This document shows, piece after piece, positions 27,732 to 35,931 of a stretch of 64,000 bases of DNA. The notes beneath the pieces are model-generated. The model did no database searches. It saw only the letters and a program-made list of their open reading frames with translations, and was not told the origin of the DNA. Every line of letters begins with the position of its first letter. Position 1 is the stretch's first letter. The DNA comes from DAIDKA01 sp036521075 (GTDB taxonomy: Bacteria; Pseudomonadota; Gammaproteobacteria; Steroidobacterales; Steroidobacteraceae): NCBI GenBank assembly GCA_036521075.1, contig DATDIL010000072.1:1-64000 (forward strand), read 5' to 3'. A program made the position numbers and the translations under genes.

Positions 27732-28670
27732 CTACATTGCCCGGCGTGCGGACAGATAGAACAGGCGCTTCAATTCGCGCCGGCCGCGGGTAACGGTATC
27801 CAGCACGAAGCCGCATACCAGGCTCAGCACCGCCAAGATTGCCAGCCCGGTGGCGAGCACCGCGGTCGGAAGCCTCGGGACCAGGCCAGTTGCAAAATAG
27901 GTCTGCACGACGGGCCATGCGAGCGCCAACGCCGCCACACTCAACGCCACGAATACGACGGTGAAAAACCGCAGCGGGCGCTCTTCTTTCACCAGGTGGA
28001 CGATGAGTCTGAAGATGCGTATCCCGTCGTGCAATGTTCTTAGCTTGCTCGATGATCCCAGCGGACGCTCGCAGTAGGGCGCCGGAATTTCCGCGATGGG
28101 TACGCGCATTTCGAGGGCATGTACCGTCAGCTCTGTCTCGATTTCAAACCCGGAGGAAAGCGCCGGAAATGACTTCACGAAGCGCCGCGACATTGCCCGG
28201 TATCCGGACAGGATGTCGCTCACGCGATTGCCGAATACCCAGGCCACCAGGCCAGTCAGCACCCGATTGCCAAAGGCATGTCCGGGGCGGAATGCCGTCT
28301 GAGTGACTGGCACGCGGGCGCAATTGACCATGTCGAGCCCCTGCGCGACGATCAGATCCACCAGTCGTGGTGCGCTGTGTGAATCGTACGTGCCGTCACC
28401 GTCGACCAACACGAAAACATCGGCTTCGACGTCCGAGAACATCCGGCGAACCACGTTGCCTTTACCCTGCAACGGTTCGTGTCGCACACAAGCTCCCGCT
28501 TCTCGAGCCAACCGGGCGGTATCGTCCGACGAATTGTTATCGTAGACGTAAATATCCGATCCTGGCAGCTGCGCGCTGAAATCTGCCACCACCCGGGCAA
28601 TCGTGGCCGCCTCGTTGTGGCAGGGTATCAGTACCGCAATGGACGGCGTCTTGGCGGTGCTGCGGTTCAT
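27732..28670 (-). CDS. Family 2 glycosyltransferase, GtrB/DPM1-like polyprenyl-phosphate sugar synthase
   Basis: 312 aa. An N-terminal GT2 domain has SIAVLIPCHNEAATIARVV near residue 10, VYDNNSSDDT near residue 42 and the metal-binding VLVDGDGTYD near residue 87. The middle has DILSGYRAMSRRFVKSF. Two C-terminal membrane segments lie around residues 232-255 and 268-290. This layout matches GtrB-type enzymes that load a sugar on undecaprenyl phosphate at the cytoplasmic face. With the nearby GtrA-like flippase it suggests a lipid-linked sugar route. Confidence 0.82.
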   Translation of the reverse strand: MNRSTAKTPSIAVLIPCHNEAATIARVVADFSAQLPGSDIYVYDNNSSDDTARLAREAGACVRHEPLQGKGNVVRRMFSDVEADVFVLVDGDGTYDSHSAPRLVDLIVAQGLDMVNCARVPVTQTAFRPGHAFGNRVLTGLVAWVFGNRVSDILSGYRAMSRRFVKSFPALSSGFEIETELTVHALEMRVPIAEIPAPYCERPLGSSSKLRTLHDGIRIFRLIVHLVKEERPLRFFTVVFVALSVAALALAWPVVQTYFATGLVPRLPTAVLATGLAILAVLSLVCGFVLDTVTRGRRELKRLFYLSARRAM

Positions 28671-28734
28671 GCGTGGACCGTAACTGATGGAACCAAAAAG
28701 TACCAGTGCAGCGGCCAGTTGCGTCAGAAACTGA

Positions 28735-28763
28735 TCGACACCCCTGGGATAAGTGGCTATAAA
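28735..28763 (+). promoter_or_regulatory. Predicted sigma-70 promoter for the 28795 operon
   Basis: TCGACA (28735-28740), a 17-base spacer, and TATAAA (28758-28763): five of six matches at each box with ideal spacing. The start would be near 28770, about 25 bases before the ATG at 28795. This would drive the six plus-strand glycan genes. Confidence 0.55.
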
Positions 28764-28794
28764 TCACGTTCAGCCTCACGGGCCATTGCCAGTC

Positions 28795-29517
28795 ATGGAG
28801 GCATCTCTGAAACCTTCAGAAAATCGTTATCTGGATGGCGAGTACCTGGCCACGAACCCTACGTGGGGTGAGGAAGACAGTGCGTGGAAGGCCAGGATGA
28901 TCCAGCGCCTGTGGAATCGATCGGGGTTGGCGGTTCCCGGTACCGTGGCAGAGATTGGCTGCGGTGCTGGCGGAATCCTGGCCGCACTGCGCGCCAGCTT
29001 TCCGGATTCCGTGCGCTTTGAGGGCTTCGATATCGCACCTGCGGCCATTCAATTGGCGCAGCAGCATGCAGCGGCCCGGCTGGCATACCATTGTGAGGAT
29101 CTGACAAAGTCAGGGCGGAATTTCGATATGCTCCTTTGCATTGACGTTTTCGAGCATGTGGAGAATCCATTTGAGTTTCTGCGCACGATCAAGAGCATAG
29201 CGCCCCTCGTGGTGTTCAATATTCCCCTGGAGATGCATCTGGCGGGAATCTTGATCAATCATCAGCTGTGGACCCGGCGCCACTACGGGCACCTGCACTT
29301 CTATACGGCTGCCGTCGCTTTTGAGACCCTCAAGGAGTGTGGCTATGCAATCGCCAGCCACAGTTACATCAGCCGCTTGATGGATCTGCCGAGAAGTAAG
29401 AGCGAGTACCTCTTCTGGCTGCCGCGCAAGGCACTGTCGCTGTTCAGTCCGGAACTCTCCGGCCGGATCCTGGGAGGCACTTCGCTGCTCGTGATTGCGC
29501 AGAGGCACGAATCTTGA
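28795..29517 (+). CDS. Class I SAM-dependent methyltransferase
   Basis: 240 aa from ATG 28795; the longer GTG frame from 28753 would start inside the predicted promoter. Motif I is VAEIGCGAGGILAALRASF near residue 48, and MLLCIDVFEHVENPFEFL is near residue 112. The first 30 residues (ENRYLDGEYLATNPTW) resemble methyltransferases of polysaccharide clusters. It is first of a run of plus-strand genes ending at 34529. Substrate unknown. Confidence 0.8.
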   Translation: MEASLKPSENRYLDGEYLATNPTWGEEDSAWKARMIQRLWNRSGLAVPGTVAEIGCGAGGILAALRASFPDSVRFEGFDIAPAAIQLAQQHAAARLAYHCEDLTKSGRNFDMLLCIDVFEHVENPFEFLRTIKSIAPLVVFNIPLEMHLAGILINHQLWTRRHYGHLHFYTAAVAFETLKECGYAIASHSYISRLMDLPRSKSEYLFWLPRKALSLFSPELSGRILGGTSLLVIAQRHES

Positions 29518-29559
29518 TCCCGTCTGGTCTTGCGGGCGTGCCGCCCGTGCGCTGACCCG

Positions 29560-30717
29560 ATGCCTAGCGTATTGCTCGTCTCCCATCATTATCCGCCGCA
29601 CATCGGGGGGCTCGGACTCGTTGTGCAGAAGCAGGCTGAAAGCATGGCGCGGAACGGCTATCAGGTTGTCGTTTTGACCTCCCGGTATGGGCGGGTTCGT
29701 GATGCCGACAGGGGCGGGGCGGGAATCCACATCGCTGGTGTCCCCTGTTCCCACATTCTCGAAAGGGTTTTCAACATTCCCTTCCCGCTGTTTTGCGTCA
29801 GTTTGCTGTGGCGAGCATGGAGGCTGGTCCGCACAGCGCAGGTGACGCACATTCATGATGTGTTTTATCTCAGCTCCTGGGTGGCCGGTGCGTGCGCCAT
29901 CTTCCTGCGCAAGCCCATGGTGGTAACGCAGCATGTGGGAATGGTTGATCATTCCAGCGGCTGCGTCATGCTCGTTCAGCGCCTGGTTTACGCCACTTTC
30001 GGGCGATGGCTGTTCTCCAGGGCCTGCAAGGTCGTGGTGTACAACCAGAATGTGCACTCGTTCCTGCGGTCGATTGGCGTGCCCGAGGAGCGAATATTGT
30101 TCCTGTCCAACGGTATTGATACCGCGGCATTTCGACCCGCCACGCAAGCGGAGCGGGTGGCGATTCGGCAGCGCTTCGGACTGCCTCAAGAACGTTCGCT
30201 GGTGCTGTTCGTGGGCAGGCTGGTCGAGAAGAAGGGGTACCACATCCTGCTGGCCGCGCGCGATCCGGCGTACGAACTGGTGTTCGTAGGTCCCGGACCG
30301 GTCCCCACGGATGGACGAATCGAGAGCGTGCACTGGCTGGGTCCCCTGGATCAGGATCAGACCGCGGAACTGTTCCGCGCCTGTGATCTGTTTGCATTTC
30401 CGGCGGTCGGGGAGATATTTACCCTCGTCATGCAGGAGGCCATGGCCTCGGGCCTGCCGGTTGTCACGACCGACGATCCGGCCTATTGCGGGAGTATCGT
30501 TTCGCACTGCATCACCGTATCCCCTCGTGAGGCCGCCTCATTCCGGGAGGCCATCGCCCGCACCCTGGGCGATCCGGCGGCGTATAGCCGTCTGAGCGCC
30601 GAGTCACGTAACGTAGCGGTCCAGAATTTTGACTGGCGTAAGAATTTTCATCCACTTGAAGCGGTGTATTCGCAAATCCTCGACGGCCTGTCCCGATCTG
30701 ATCATCCGGCGGTGTAG
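29560..30717 (+). CDS. Family 4 (GT-B) glycosyltransferase
   Basis: 385 aa from ATG 29560. The N-terminal acceptor-domain motif is HHYPPHIGGLG, typical of GT4 enzymes. The C-terminal donor domain has LVLFVGRLVEKKGYHILLAA near residue 215 and the EX7E-type region AVGEIFTLVMQEAMASGLPV near residue 289, where the first Glu is retained. It is cytoplasmic or peripheral and probably extends a glycan from a nucleotide sugar. Two bases separate it from the FkbM gene. Confidence 0.88.
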   Translation: MPSVLLVSHHYPPHIGGLGLVVQKQAESMARNGYQVVVLTSRYGRVRDADRGGAGIHIAGVPCSHILERVFNIPFPLFCVSLLWRAWRLVRTAQVTHIHDVFYLSSWVAGACAIFLRKPMVVTQHVGMVDHSSGCVMLVQRLVYATFGRWLFSRACKVVVYNQNVHSFLRSIGVPEERILFLSNGIDTAAFRPATQAERVAIRQRFGLPQERSLVLFVGRLVEKKGYHILLAARDPAYELVFVGPGPVPTDGRIESVHWLGPLDQDQTAELFRACDLFAFPAVGEIFTLVMQEAMASGLPVVTTDDPAYCGSIVSHCITVSPREAASFREAIARTLGDPAAYSRLSAESRNVAVQNFDWRKNFHPLEAVYSQILDGLSRSDHPAV

Positions 30718-30719
30718 GC

Positions 30720-31454
30720 ATGTACGAATTTAAGATGAAAGTCAGGAAGGCATTTCATCGTCTGGGTTTGGACCTGCGTCGCTTCTTGGATTCGGAGGAA
30801 GGCATCCTCAGCAACTTGATAAATCGGCTGCATCCGGTTGCGGTACTTGATGTCGGCGCGAACGTCGGCCAATACGGGCACATGCTCAGGGGGATCGGCT
30901 ATCGAGGCGCAATCATCTCTTTCGAACCGCTCGGTTCCGCGCACCAAAAACTCAGCGCCGCAGCCGCGGCGGATCGCAATTGGATCGTCGCACCGCGTAC
31001 GGCGTTGGGCAGCGCCAAAGGGTCAATTGAGGTGAATGTTGCTCGCAATTCGGTCAGCAGCAGTGTGCTGCCGATGCATGCGGCGCATCTCGCGGCTGCC
31101 CCGGACTCCCGTTATGTCGCGACGGAGAGCGTTGCGCTGCAGAGGCTGGATGTGCTGCTGCCGGCAATCTTCCCCGACCCCGGTCCGCTGTTTCTGAAGT
31201 TGGACACTCAAGGATACGAAGAGGAAGTTCTCAAAGGTGCTGCGGGAATACTGTCCCGAGTGGACGCCATACAGATGGAGATTTCCCTCGTCCCCCTGTA
31301 CCAGGGGGCGCCAACACTCGTTCACATCTTGAGCGCAATGGGGGATCTGGGCTATCACCTGTTCCAGGTCATCCCGGGATTTCGGGATGTGACGACCAGC
31401 CAGATGCTGCAGCTGGACGGCATATTTGTCAGGCAACTGCCGTCCGCAACCTAA
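30720..31454 (+). CDS. FkbM-family SAM-dependent methyltransferase
   Basis: 244 aa. The FkbM pattern is clear: VLDVGANVGQYGHML near residue 41, ISFEPLGSAHQKL near residue 63, and the late LFLKLDTQGYEEEVLKGA near residue 157. Such enzymes O-methylate sugars in surface glycans and natural products. Its start is 2 bases after the GT4 stop and its stop abuts the next gene, so it is translationally linked. Confidence 0.88.
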   Translation: MYEFKMKVRKAFHRLGLDLRRFLDSEEGILSNLINRLHPVAVLDVGANVGQYGHMLRGIGYRGAIISFEPLGSAHQKLSAAAAADRNWIVAPRTALGSAKGSIEVNVARNSVSSSVLPMHAAHLAAAPDSRYVATESVALQRLDVLLPAIFPDPGPLFLKLDTQGYEEEVLKGAAGILSRVDAIQMEISLVPLYQGAPTLVHILSAMGDLGYHLFQVIPGFRDVTTSQMLQLDGIFVRQLPSAT

Positions 31455-32264
31455 ATGCCGCCAGAGCCGTTTGTCTCCGTTGTCACAGTGTCGCTGAATG
31501 CGGCGCGTACCATCGCGGATACCATAGCTTCGGTATCGATGCAGGAGACGGCGTTTGCATTGGAGCATATCTGTGTCGATGGCGGATCCGCGGATGAAAC
31601 CCGGACGCTGATTGACGCGTGGGCGGCACGCTCAAGTCATATCGTCCGCATCTATGAACCTGATACGGGCATCTTCGATGCAATGAACAAGGGGCTGCGC
31701 GCCGCCCGCGGGGAATACGTCGTTTTCCTGAATGCGGATGATTTTTTTGTGGCGCCGGACACTATCACCTACGCGCTGGCGGGCCTGCAACCGGGCGCAC
31801 CGGGCAATCCGGACCTCATCGTCGGGCACGTCACGGTGGGCACTCCCGGGGAGTGGGGAGTGTGGCGGCATCTGCGCGTCCCCGGATTGCTCGGCCGCGT
31901 ACGGGGCTGGGGGCTGTTTCCGCTGCATCAGGCACAGTTCACCAAACGTAGCCGGTTGCTTGCGCTCGGTGGATTTCGCGCGGTACTGCGATCCGCCGCG
32001 GATGTCATCCAGTATTACGAACTGGAGCGCAGCTTCCGGCCAACGATCCGCAGGCTTCACTGCGATGTCGCGTTGATGCGTGCCGGTGGCAAATCAAACC
32101 TGGGTTTTGGCGCAAGGTACCGTGGCGTGCGCGAATTATATGGCTGGCTTCTGGAAACCCATACGCCCGCTCGTGCGGTGGTGATCGTCGTCGTGAAATC
32201 GGCGCAAACCTTGTTGGGCCTGCGTATCGGGCGCTGTCCGCACCAACGCTGGTTCGCTGATTAG
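31455..32264 (+). CDS. Family 2 (GT-A) glycosyltransferase
   Basis: 269 aa. GT2 features are FVSVVTVSLNAARTIADTIA at the start, VDGGSADETRTLI near residue 37, EPDTGIFDAMNKGL near residue 64 and the DxD-like FLNADDFF near residue 92. This subgroup (with the D-x-G-I-x-D-A-M-N-K motif) is common in capsule and O-antigen loci. No membrane segment. It follows the FkbM gene with no gap and precedes the flippase by one base. Confidence 0.88.
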   Translation: MPPEPFVSVVTVSLNAARTIADTIASVSMQETAFALEHICVDGGSADETRTLIDAWAARSSHIVRIYEPDTGIFDAMNKGLRAARGEYVVFLNADDFFVAPDTITYALAGLQPGAPGNPDLIVGHVTVGTPGEWGVWRHLRVPGLLGRVRGWGLFPLHQAQFTKRSRLLALGGFRAVLRSAADVIQYYELERSFRPTIRRLHCDVALMRAGGKSNLGFGARYRGVRELYGWLLETHTPARAVVIVVVKSAQTLLGLRIGRCPHQRWFAD

Positions 32265-32265
32265 C

Positions 32266-33579
32266 ATGCTCAGGATCGGGCTACCCCCGCCGCAGTCACC
32301 CGCCGCAGCTCGGGCTGTGTGGAGCGGCCTGGATGCCGCCGCCTATCCGATTGCCACGCTGGCGATGCTGATCGGGCTGGTGCGGGCCCTCACCCCCTCC
32401 CACTACGGCGTCCTGGTATTGGCATTGGCGGCCTCGGGACTGTCGCTGGCCATCAATCCCGCGATTGCCGCGACCACGACGCGGTTCGTTTCCCAGTGCG
32501 CCGGCACGCCCAAGTCCGGCGGGCACAGCGTCGCGGGCGTCGTCACCGCAGCGCTCTTGGCGGTCACGCTGATCGATCTGACGCTGCTGCTGGCGACGGG
32601 GCTGTTCCGCGAGCCCCTGGCTCACTGGGTCTTCGGGGGCGCTGCGGCGGCTGCCGGCATGGACGCGGGCGATGTGCTGTGGTTCGCCCTGCTGGCGGTC
32701 GGCATTCAGCAGCTGGATGCGGTGCTCGCGGCCGCCATCCGCGGTCTGGAGCGCTTTGCTCGGCAGGCGCTGATCGAGGTGCTGGCACGGGCGGTGCTTG
32801 CGGCGGCGGTCCTGTGGGCGGCATGGCACACACAATCAGTGGCCGCCGTGCTCATCGCCCAGTGCGTCGTGTGCGCGCTGTCGGTCCTGGTACGGGCCGC
32901 GGCGCTGCGCCAGCTGTTGCCGGATCGGCGGTTGTTCCGGCGCTCCGGACGTGCGCAGATCAGCGCGCTATTCAAATACGGTGGCTGGATGTGGCTGACT
33001 GCGCTGGCGGGAGTGCTCTACACCAGTGCCGACCGAATCATTGTGGGTCGCTCGCTGGGAGCGGCGGCCGCGGGCCAGTTCAACATCTACATCCAGCTCA
33101 CCCAGTTGGTCCATTTTGTGCCCAGCAGCCTGTTTGCCTTCGCGCTGCCGGCCTTCAGTCGCCTGGCCGCACAGGGTGGCGAGGGTGTGCGGCAGATTGC
33201 CCCGGCTTATCGGACTTATCTGGGGGTCATCAGCCTCACGGCACTGGCCATGGCGCTTGCGCTCCTGGCCACCTGGCCGGTGCTGCTACGGGTCTTTGCC
33301 GCTGGCGCCATCCAAGATCCGCAGTGGCACGTGGCATTACTGCTCACCTTGAACTTTCTGGTGCTGGCCTGCAACGTTGCCCCGTACTATCTGTTGCTGG
33401 CTCTGGGGCATTCGAGGACGGTGTCGATGGTTACCGCCTGCGGCGTGCTGGTTGCGCTGCTGCTGATGATCGCACTGATTCCGCGCTTCGGCATGGCGGG
33501 CGCGGCACTGGCGAGGCTGGCTTATGGCGCCGCGGCGCTGATATTCCTTGTGTACGCGCATCGGATTCTGAAGACCTGA
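32266..33579 (+). CDS. Wzx-like oligosaccharide flippase
   Basis: 437 aa, almost entirely hydrophobic with about 12 membrane segments, in the MATE/MOP superfamily pattern of O-antigen and polysaccharide flippases. The stretch ADRIIVGRSLGAAAAGQFNI near residue 255 is characteristic. It would move lipid-linked oligosaccharide to the periplasmic face. It overlaps the next gene (TGATG). No Wzy polymerase is recognisable as such nearby, though one of the large membrane proteins could serve. Confidence 0.85.
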   Translation: MLRIGLPPPQSPAAARAVWSGLDAAAYPIATLAMLIGLVRALTPSHYGVLVLALAASGLSLAINPAIAATTTRFVSQCAGTPKSGGHSVAGVVTAALLAVTLIDLTLLLATGLFREPLAHWVFGGAAAAAGMDAGDVLWFALLAVGIQQLDAVLAAAIRGLERFARQALIEVLARAVLAAAVLWAAWHTQSVAAVLIAQCVVCALSVLVRAAALRQLLPDRRLFRRSGRAQISALFKYGGWMWLTALAGVLYTSADRIIVGRSLGAAAAGQFNIYIQLTQLVHFVPSSLFAFALPAFSRLAAQGGEGVRQIAPAYRTYLGVISLTALAMALALLATWPVLLRVFAAGAIQDPQWHVALLLTLNFLVLACNVAPYYLLLALGHSRTVSMVTACGVLVALLLMIALIPRFGMAGAALARLAYGAAALIFLVYAHRILKT

Positions 33580-34529
33580 TGACTGACGAGGCGTCAGTTT
33601 GCCGGTTGTGCGGGGCGAGCCGGATCGTGCGCCTGGGTTGCATTCCCGACAGCGACTACTTCGCCGGCAGGGTACTGGCTCGTGCCCTTGAGGGCGGCAG
33701 CCTGTGGCGGTGCATTTCGTGCCAGTCGATGTTCCGCCATCCGGTCCTGAGGCCGGCGACCTATTTGGATCTGTACGCCGATGGCGTCGCCGAGGCGTGG
33801 AGCGCGGGCCATGGCCGGCAGGATCTGGAAATCATCTGTCGGCTGATTGCGCGGCACAACGCATCGGGTCGTGTACTGGATGTGGGGTGCGGTTCGGGAG
33901 GCTTCCTGGCGACTTTGCCGGCGAGCCTGACGAAGTGCGGGGTTGAGCCGTCGGTTGCGGCCGCCTGCGTGGCAACCGGCCGCGGTGTGTCCATCCTTGG
34001 CCAAACGCCGCAGGATCTGCCCGCGCACGCTCAATTCGACGTGATTACCATCATCGACGTCATTGAGCATGTCGTGGATCCGGCGCAGATGCTTGATGAG
34101 TTATTGCCGCATCTGGCGCCCGGAGGTTGCCTGATTGTGGGCACCGGAGATCCGACCAGCACACCGTGGCAGCGGATTTTTCGATCGCGCTTCTGGTATT
34201 CGTGCTTCCCCGAGCACATCAGTTTCCCATCACCGCAATATTTTCGGGTCTGGCAGCAAAGCCGAGGTCTGCAGCCACCTGCCATCGTCAGGACGCGATA
34301 TCGTCAGCTGCCGATGTGGCGGTGGGCGCTTTTCCTTGCGGCGCAGGTGCTGTATGCGCTAAGTCCGGCCTGTGTTGATTGGCTCGGGCGCACGGCGCAG
34401 GAACTGCAGCGCATGCCCCATCCGCGCAGACGCCTGTTCTCGCCAGGTTCCCTGGGCGTGTTCACGGATCATCAGGTCGTGATGATCCAGCGCCCGGCCC
34501 GCGGTGCTACTCGATTCCCAGCTTCTTGA
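33579..34529 (+). CDS. Zinc-ribbon methyltransferase of polysaccharide-cluster type
   Basis: 316 aa. The N-terminus holds two Cys pairs (VCRLCGAS near residue 7 and WRCISCQSMF near residue 47), the putative zinc-binding domain seen in C-methyltransferases of sugar loci. The SAM domain has VLDVGCGSGGFLATL near residue 100 and DVITIIDVIEHVVDP near residue 154. It overlaps the flippase stop and runs 23 bases into the convergent pilR gene. Methyl acceptor unknown. Confidence 0.85.
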   Translation: MTDEASVCRLCGASRIVRLGCIPDSDYFAGRVLARALEGGSLWRCISCQSMFRHPVLRPATYLDLYADGVAEAWSAGHGRQDLEIICRLIARHNASGRVLDVGCGSGGFLATLPASLTKCGVEPSVAAACVATGRGVSILGQTPQDLPAHAQFDVITIIDVIEHVVDPAQMLDELLPHLAPGGCLIVGTGDPTSTPWQRIFRSRFWYSCFPEHISFPSPQYFRVWQQSRGLQPPAIVRTRYRQLPMWRWALFLAAQVLYALSPACVDWLGRTAQELQRMPHPRRRLFSPGSLGVFTDHQVVMIQRPARGATRFPAS

Positions 34530-35925
34530 TTCGATAGCGCAGGGCGCGAAAGGTCATGCCCAGCAGCTTCGCCGCGGCGGTCTTGTTGTAGCGGGTCTGT
34601 TCCAGCGCCTTGATGATCGCGGCGCGCTCGATGTCTTCGAGCTGCTCACCGAGCGCATTCTGCGCGCCGGCCAGCTCCCCGCCCTCGGATCCGGGCGCGC
34701 CGCCGAAAATCCCGGCGGCCGGTGCGGCATGGCTCGTGGCCGCGAGTTCTGCACCGTTGCCGGGCACCGCGTAGAGCATCGCCGGCCGCAGTTTGATCTG
34801 CTCCAACGTGATGAGGCCGGAAGTCGTCAGTGTCAGGGCGCGTTCAATGATGTTCTCCAGCTCGCGGACGTTGCCAGGAAAGCCGTAACTCTGCAGCGCC
34901 TGCATCGCCTCCGGGCTGACCGTCGGGGCATCGAGTTTCATGCGTCGGCACATGCGCTCGAGAATGGCATTGGCGAGGTCAGGGATGTCGCCGCTGCGCT
35001 CGCGCAATGGCGGCACGCGCAGCTCAATCACGTTGATGCGGTAGAACAGGTCCTCGCGGAAGCGCCCCGTTGCCACCAGATCGACCAGGTTGCGGTGGGT
35101 GGCTGAGAGGATGCGCACGTCGACGCGTTCCTCGCGCGCCTCGCCCACCGGGCGGATGGTCTTCTCCTGCACCACGCGCAGCAGTTTGACCTGCATGTGC
35201 AGGGGCAGATCGGCAACCTCGTCCAGGAACAAGGTGCCCCCTTCGGCGCTTTGGATCAGGCCCTGCTTGTCGGCAACCGCCCCCGTGAAGCTGCCGCGCT
35301 TGTGCCCGAACAGTTCGCTTTCCATGAGCTCGGTCGGTATCGCACCGCAGTTGACGGGCACGAATGGTGCGTCGGCGCGGGCGCCGCTTTGATGGATGAG
35401 TCGCGCCACCAGTTCCTTGCCGGTGCCGGACTCGCCATAGATGTATACCGGAGCCTGGCTGCGTGCGACCCGGCCGATCATCTCGCGCACCTGCTGCATG
35501 CCGGGCGAGCTGCCCAGCAGCACCGGCCCACGGTGGGTGTGGGTGCCATCGCTCAGCGCGCCCAAGCGAATTGCAGTACCCACCAGCTTGCGCAGCACGC
35601 CCAGATCCAGAGGCTTCGAGACGAAATCAAAGGCGCCGGCCTTCAGTGCGCGCACCGCGGATTCGACGTTGCCATGCGCGGTGATGACGGCCACCGGCGT
35701 GTCGGCACAGTTGGCCTGGATCCACGCCACCAGGTCCAGCCCGTCCCCGTCCGGTAGACGCATGTCGGTCAGGCACAGATCAAAATGCTGCGTCGCGAGC
35801 AAGCGGCGGGCCGCCGCCAGGTCCGCTGCGGTGCGCGTCTCCAGGCTCATCCGGCCCAGTGTCAGGCTGACGAGCTCGAGCAGGTCCGGCTCATCATCAA
35901 CAATCAGGACGACAGGCTTGGGCAT
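34507..35925 (-). CDS. pilR: PilR, sigma-54-dependent response regulator of pilin
   Basis: 472 aa. The REC domain (1-120) has DDEPD and the phospho-acceptor Asp in DLCLTDMRLPDGDGL near residue 53. The AAA+ domain (about 145-380) has Walker A GESGTGKELVARL and the sigma-54 contact loop GSFTGA within ELFGHKRGSFTGAVADK. A Fis-type HTH (KTAAAKLLGMTFRALRYRI) is at the C-terminus. It follows pilS by 6 bases. Very likely target: the sigma-54 promoter of pilA about 14 kb away. Confidence 0.94.
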   Translation of the reverse strand: MPKPVVLIVDDEPDLLELVSLTLGRMSLETRTAADLAAARRLLATQHFDLCLTDMRLPDGDGLDLVAWIQANCADTPVAVITAHGNVESAVRALKAGAFDFVSKPLDLGVLRKLVGTAIRLGALSDGTHTHRGPVLLGSSPGMQQVREMIGRVARSQAPVYIYGESGTGKELVARLIHQSGARADAPFVPVNCGAIPTELMESELFGHKRGSFTGAVADKQGLIQSAEGGTLFLDEVADLPLHMQVKLLRVVQEKTIRPVGEAREERVDVRILSATHRNLVDLVATGRFREDLFYRINVIELRVPPLRERSGDIPDLANAILERMCRRMKLDAPTVSPEAMQALQSYGFPGNVRELENIIERALTLTTSGLITLEQIKLRPAMLYAVPGNGAELAATSHAAPAAGIFGGAPGSEGGELAGAQNALGEQLEDIERAAIIKALEQTRYNKTAAAKLLGMTFRALRYRIKKLGIE

Positions 35926-35931
35926 ATTTTC

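Noticed and set aside
29110..30507. Long minus-strand open frame across the GT4 gene
   Set aside because: Shadow of the plus-strand glycosyltransferase in GC-rich DNA; no family motif and no ribosome site.
32319..33578. Long open frame that joins upstream shadow sequence to the 33579 methyltransferase
   Set aside because: The upstream part is out of frame with the flippase and has no protein pattern; the methyltransferase begins at ATG 33579, overlapping the flippase stop.
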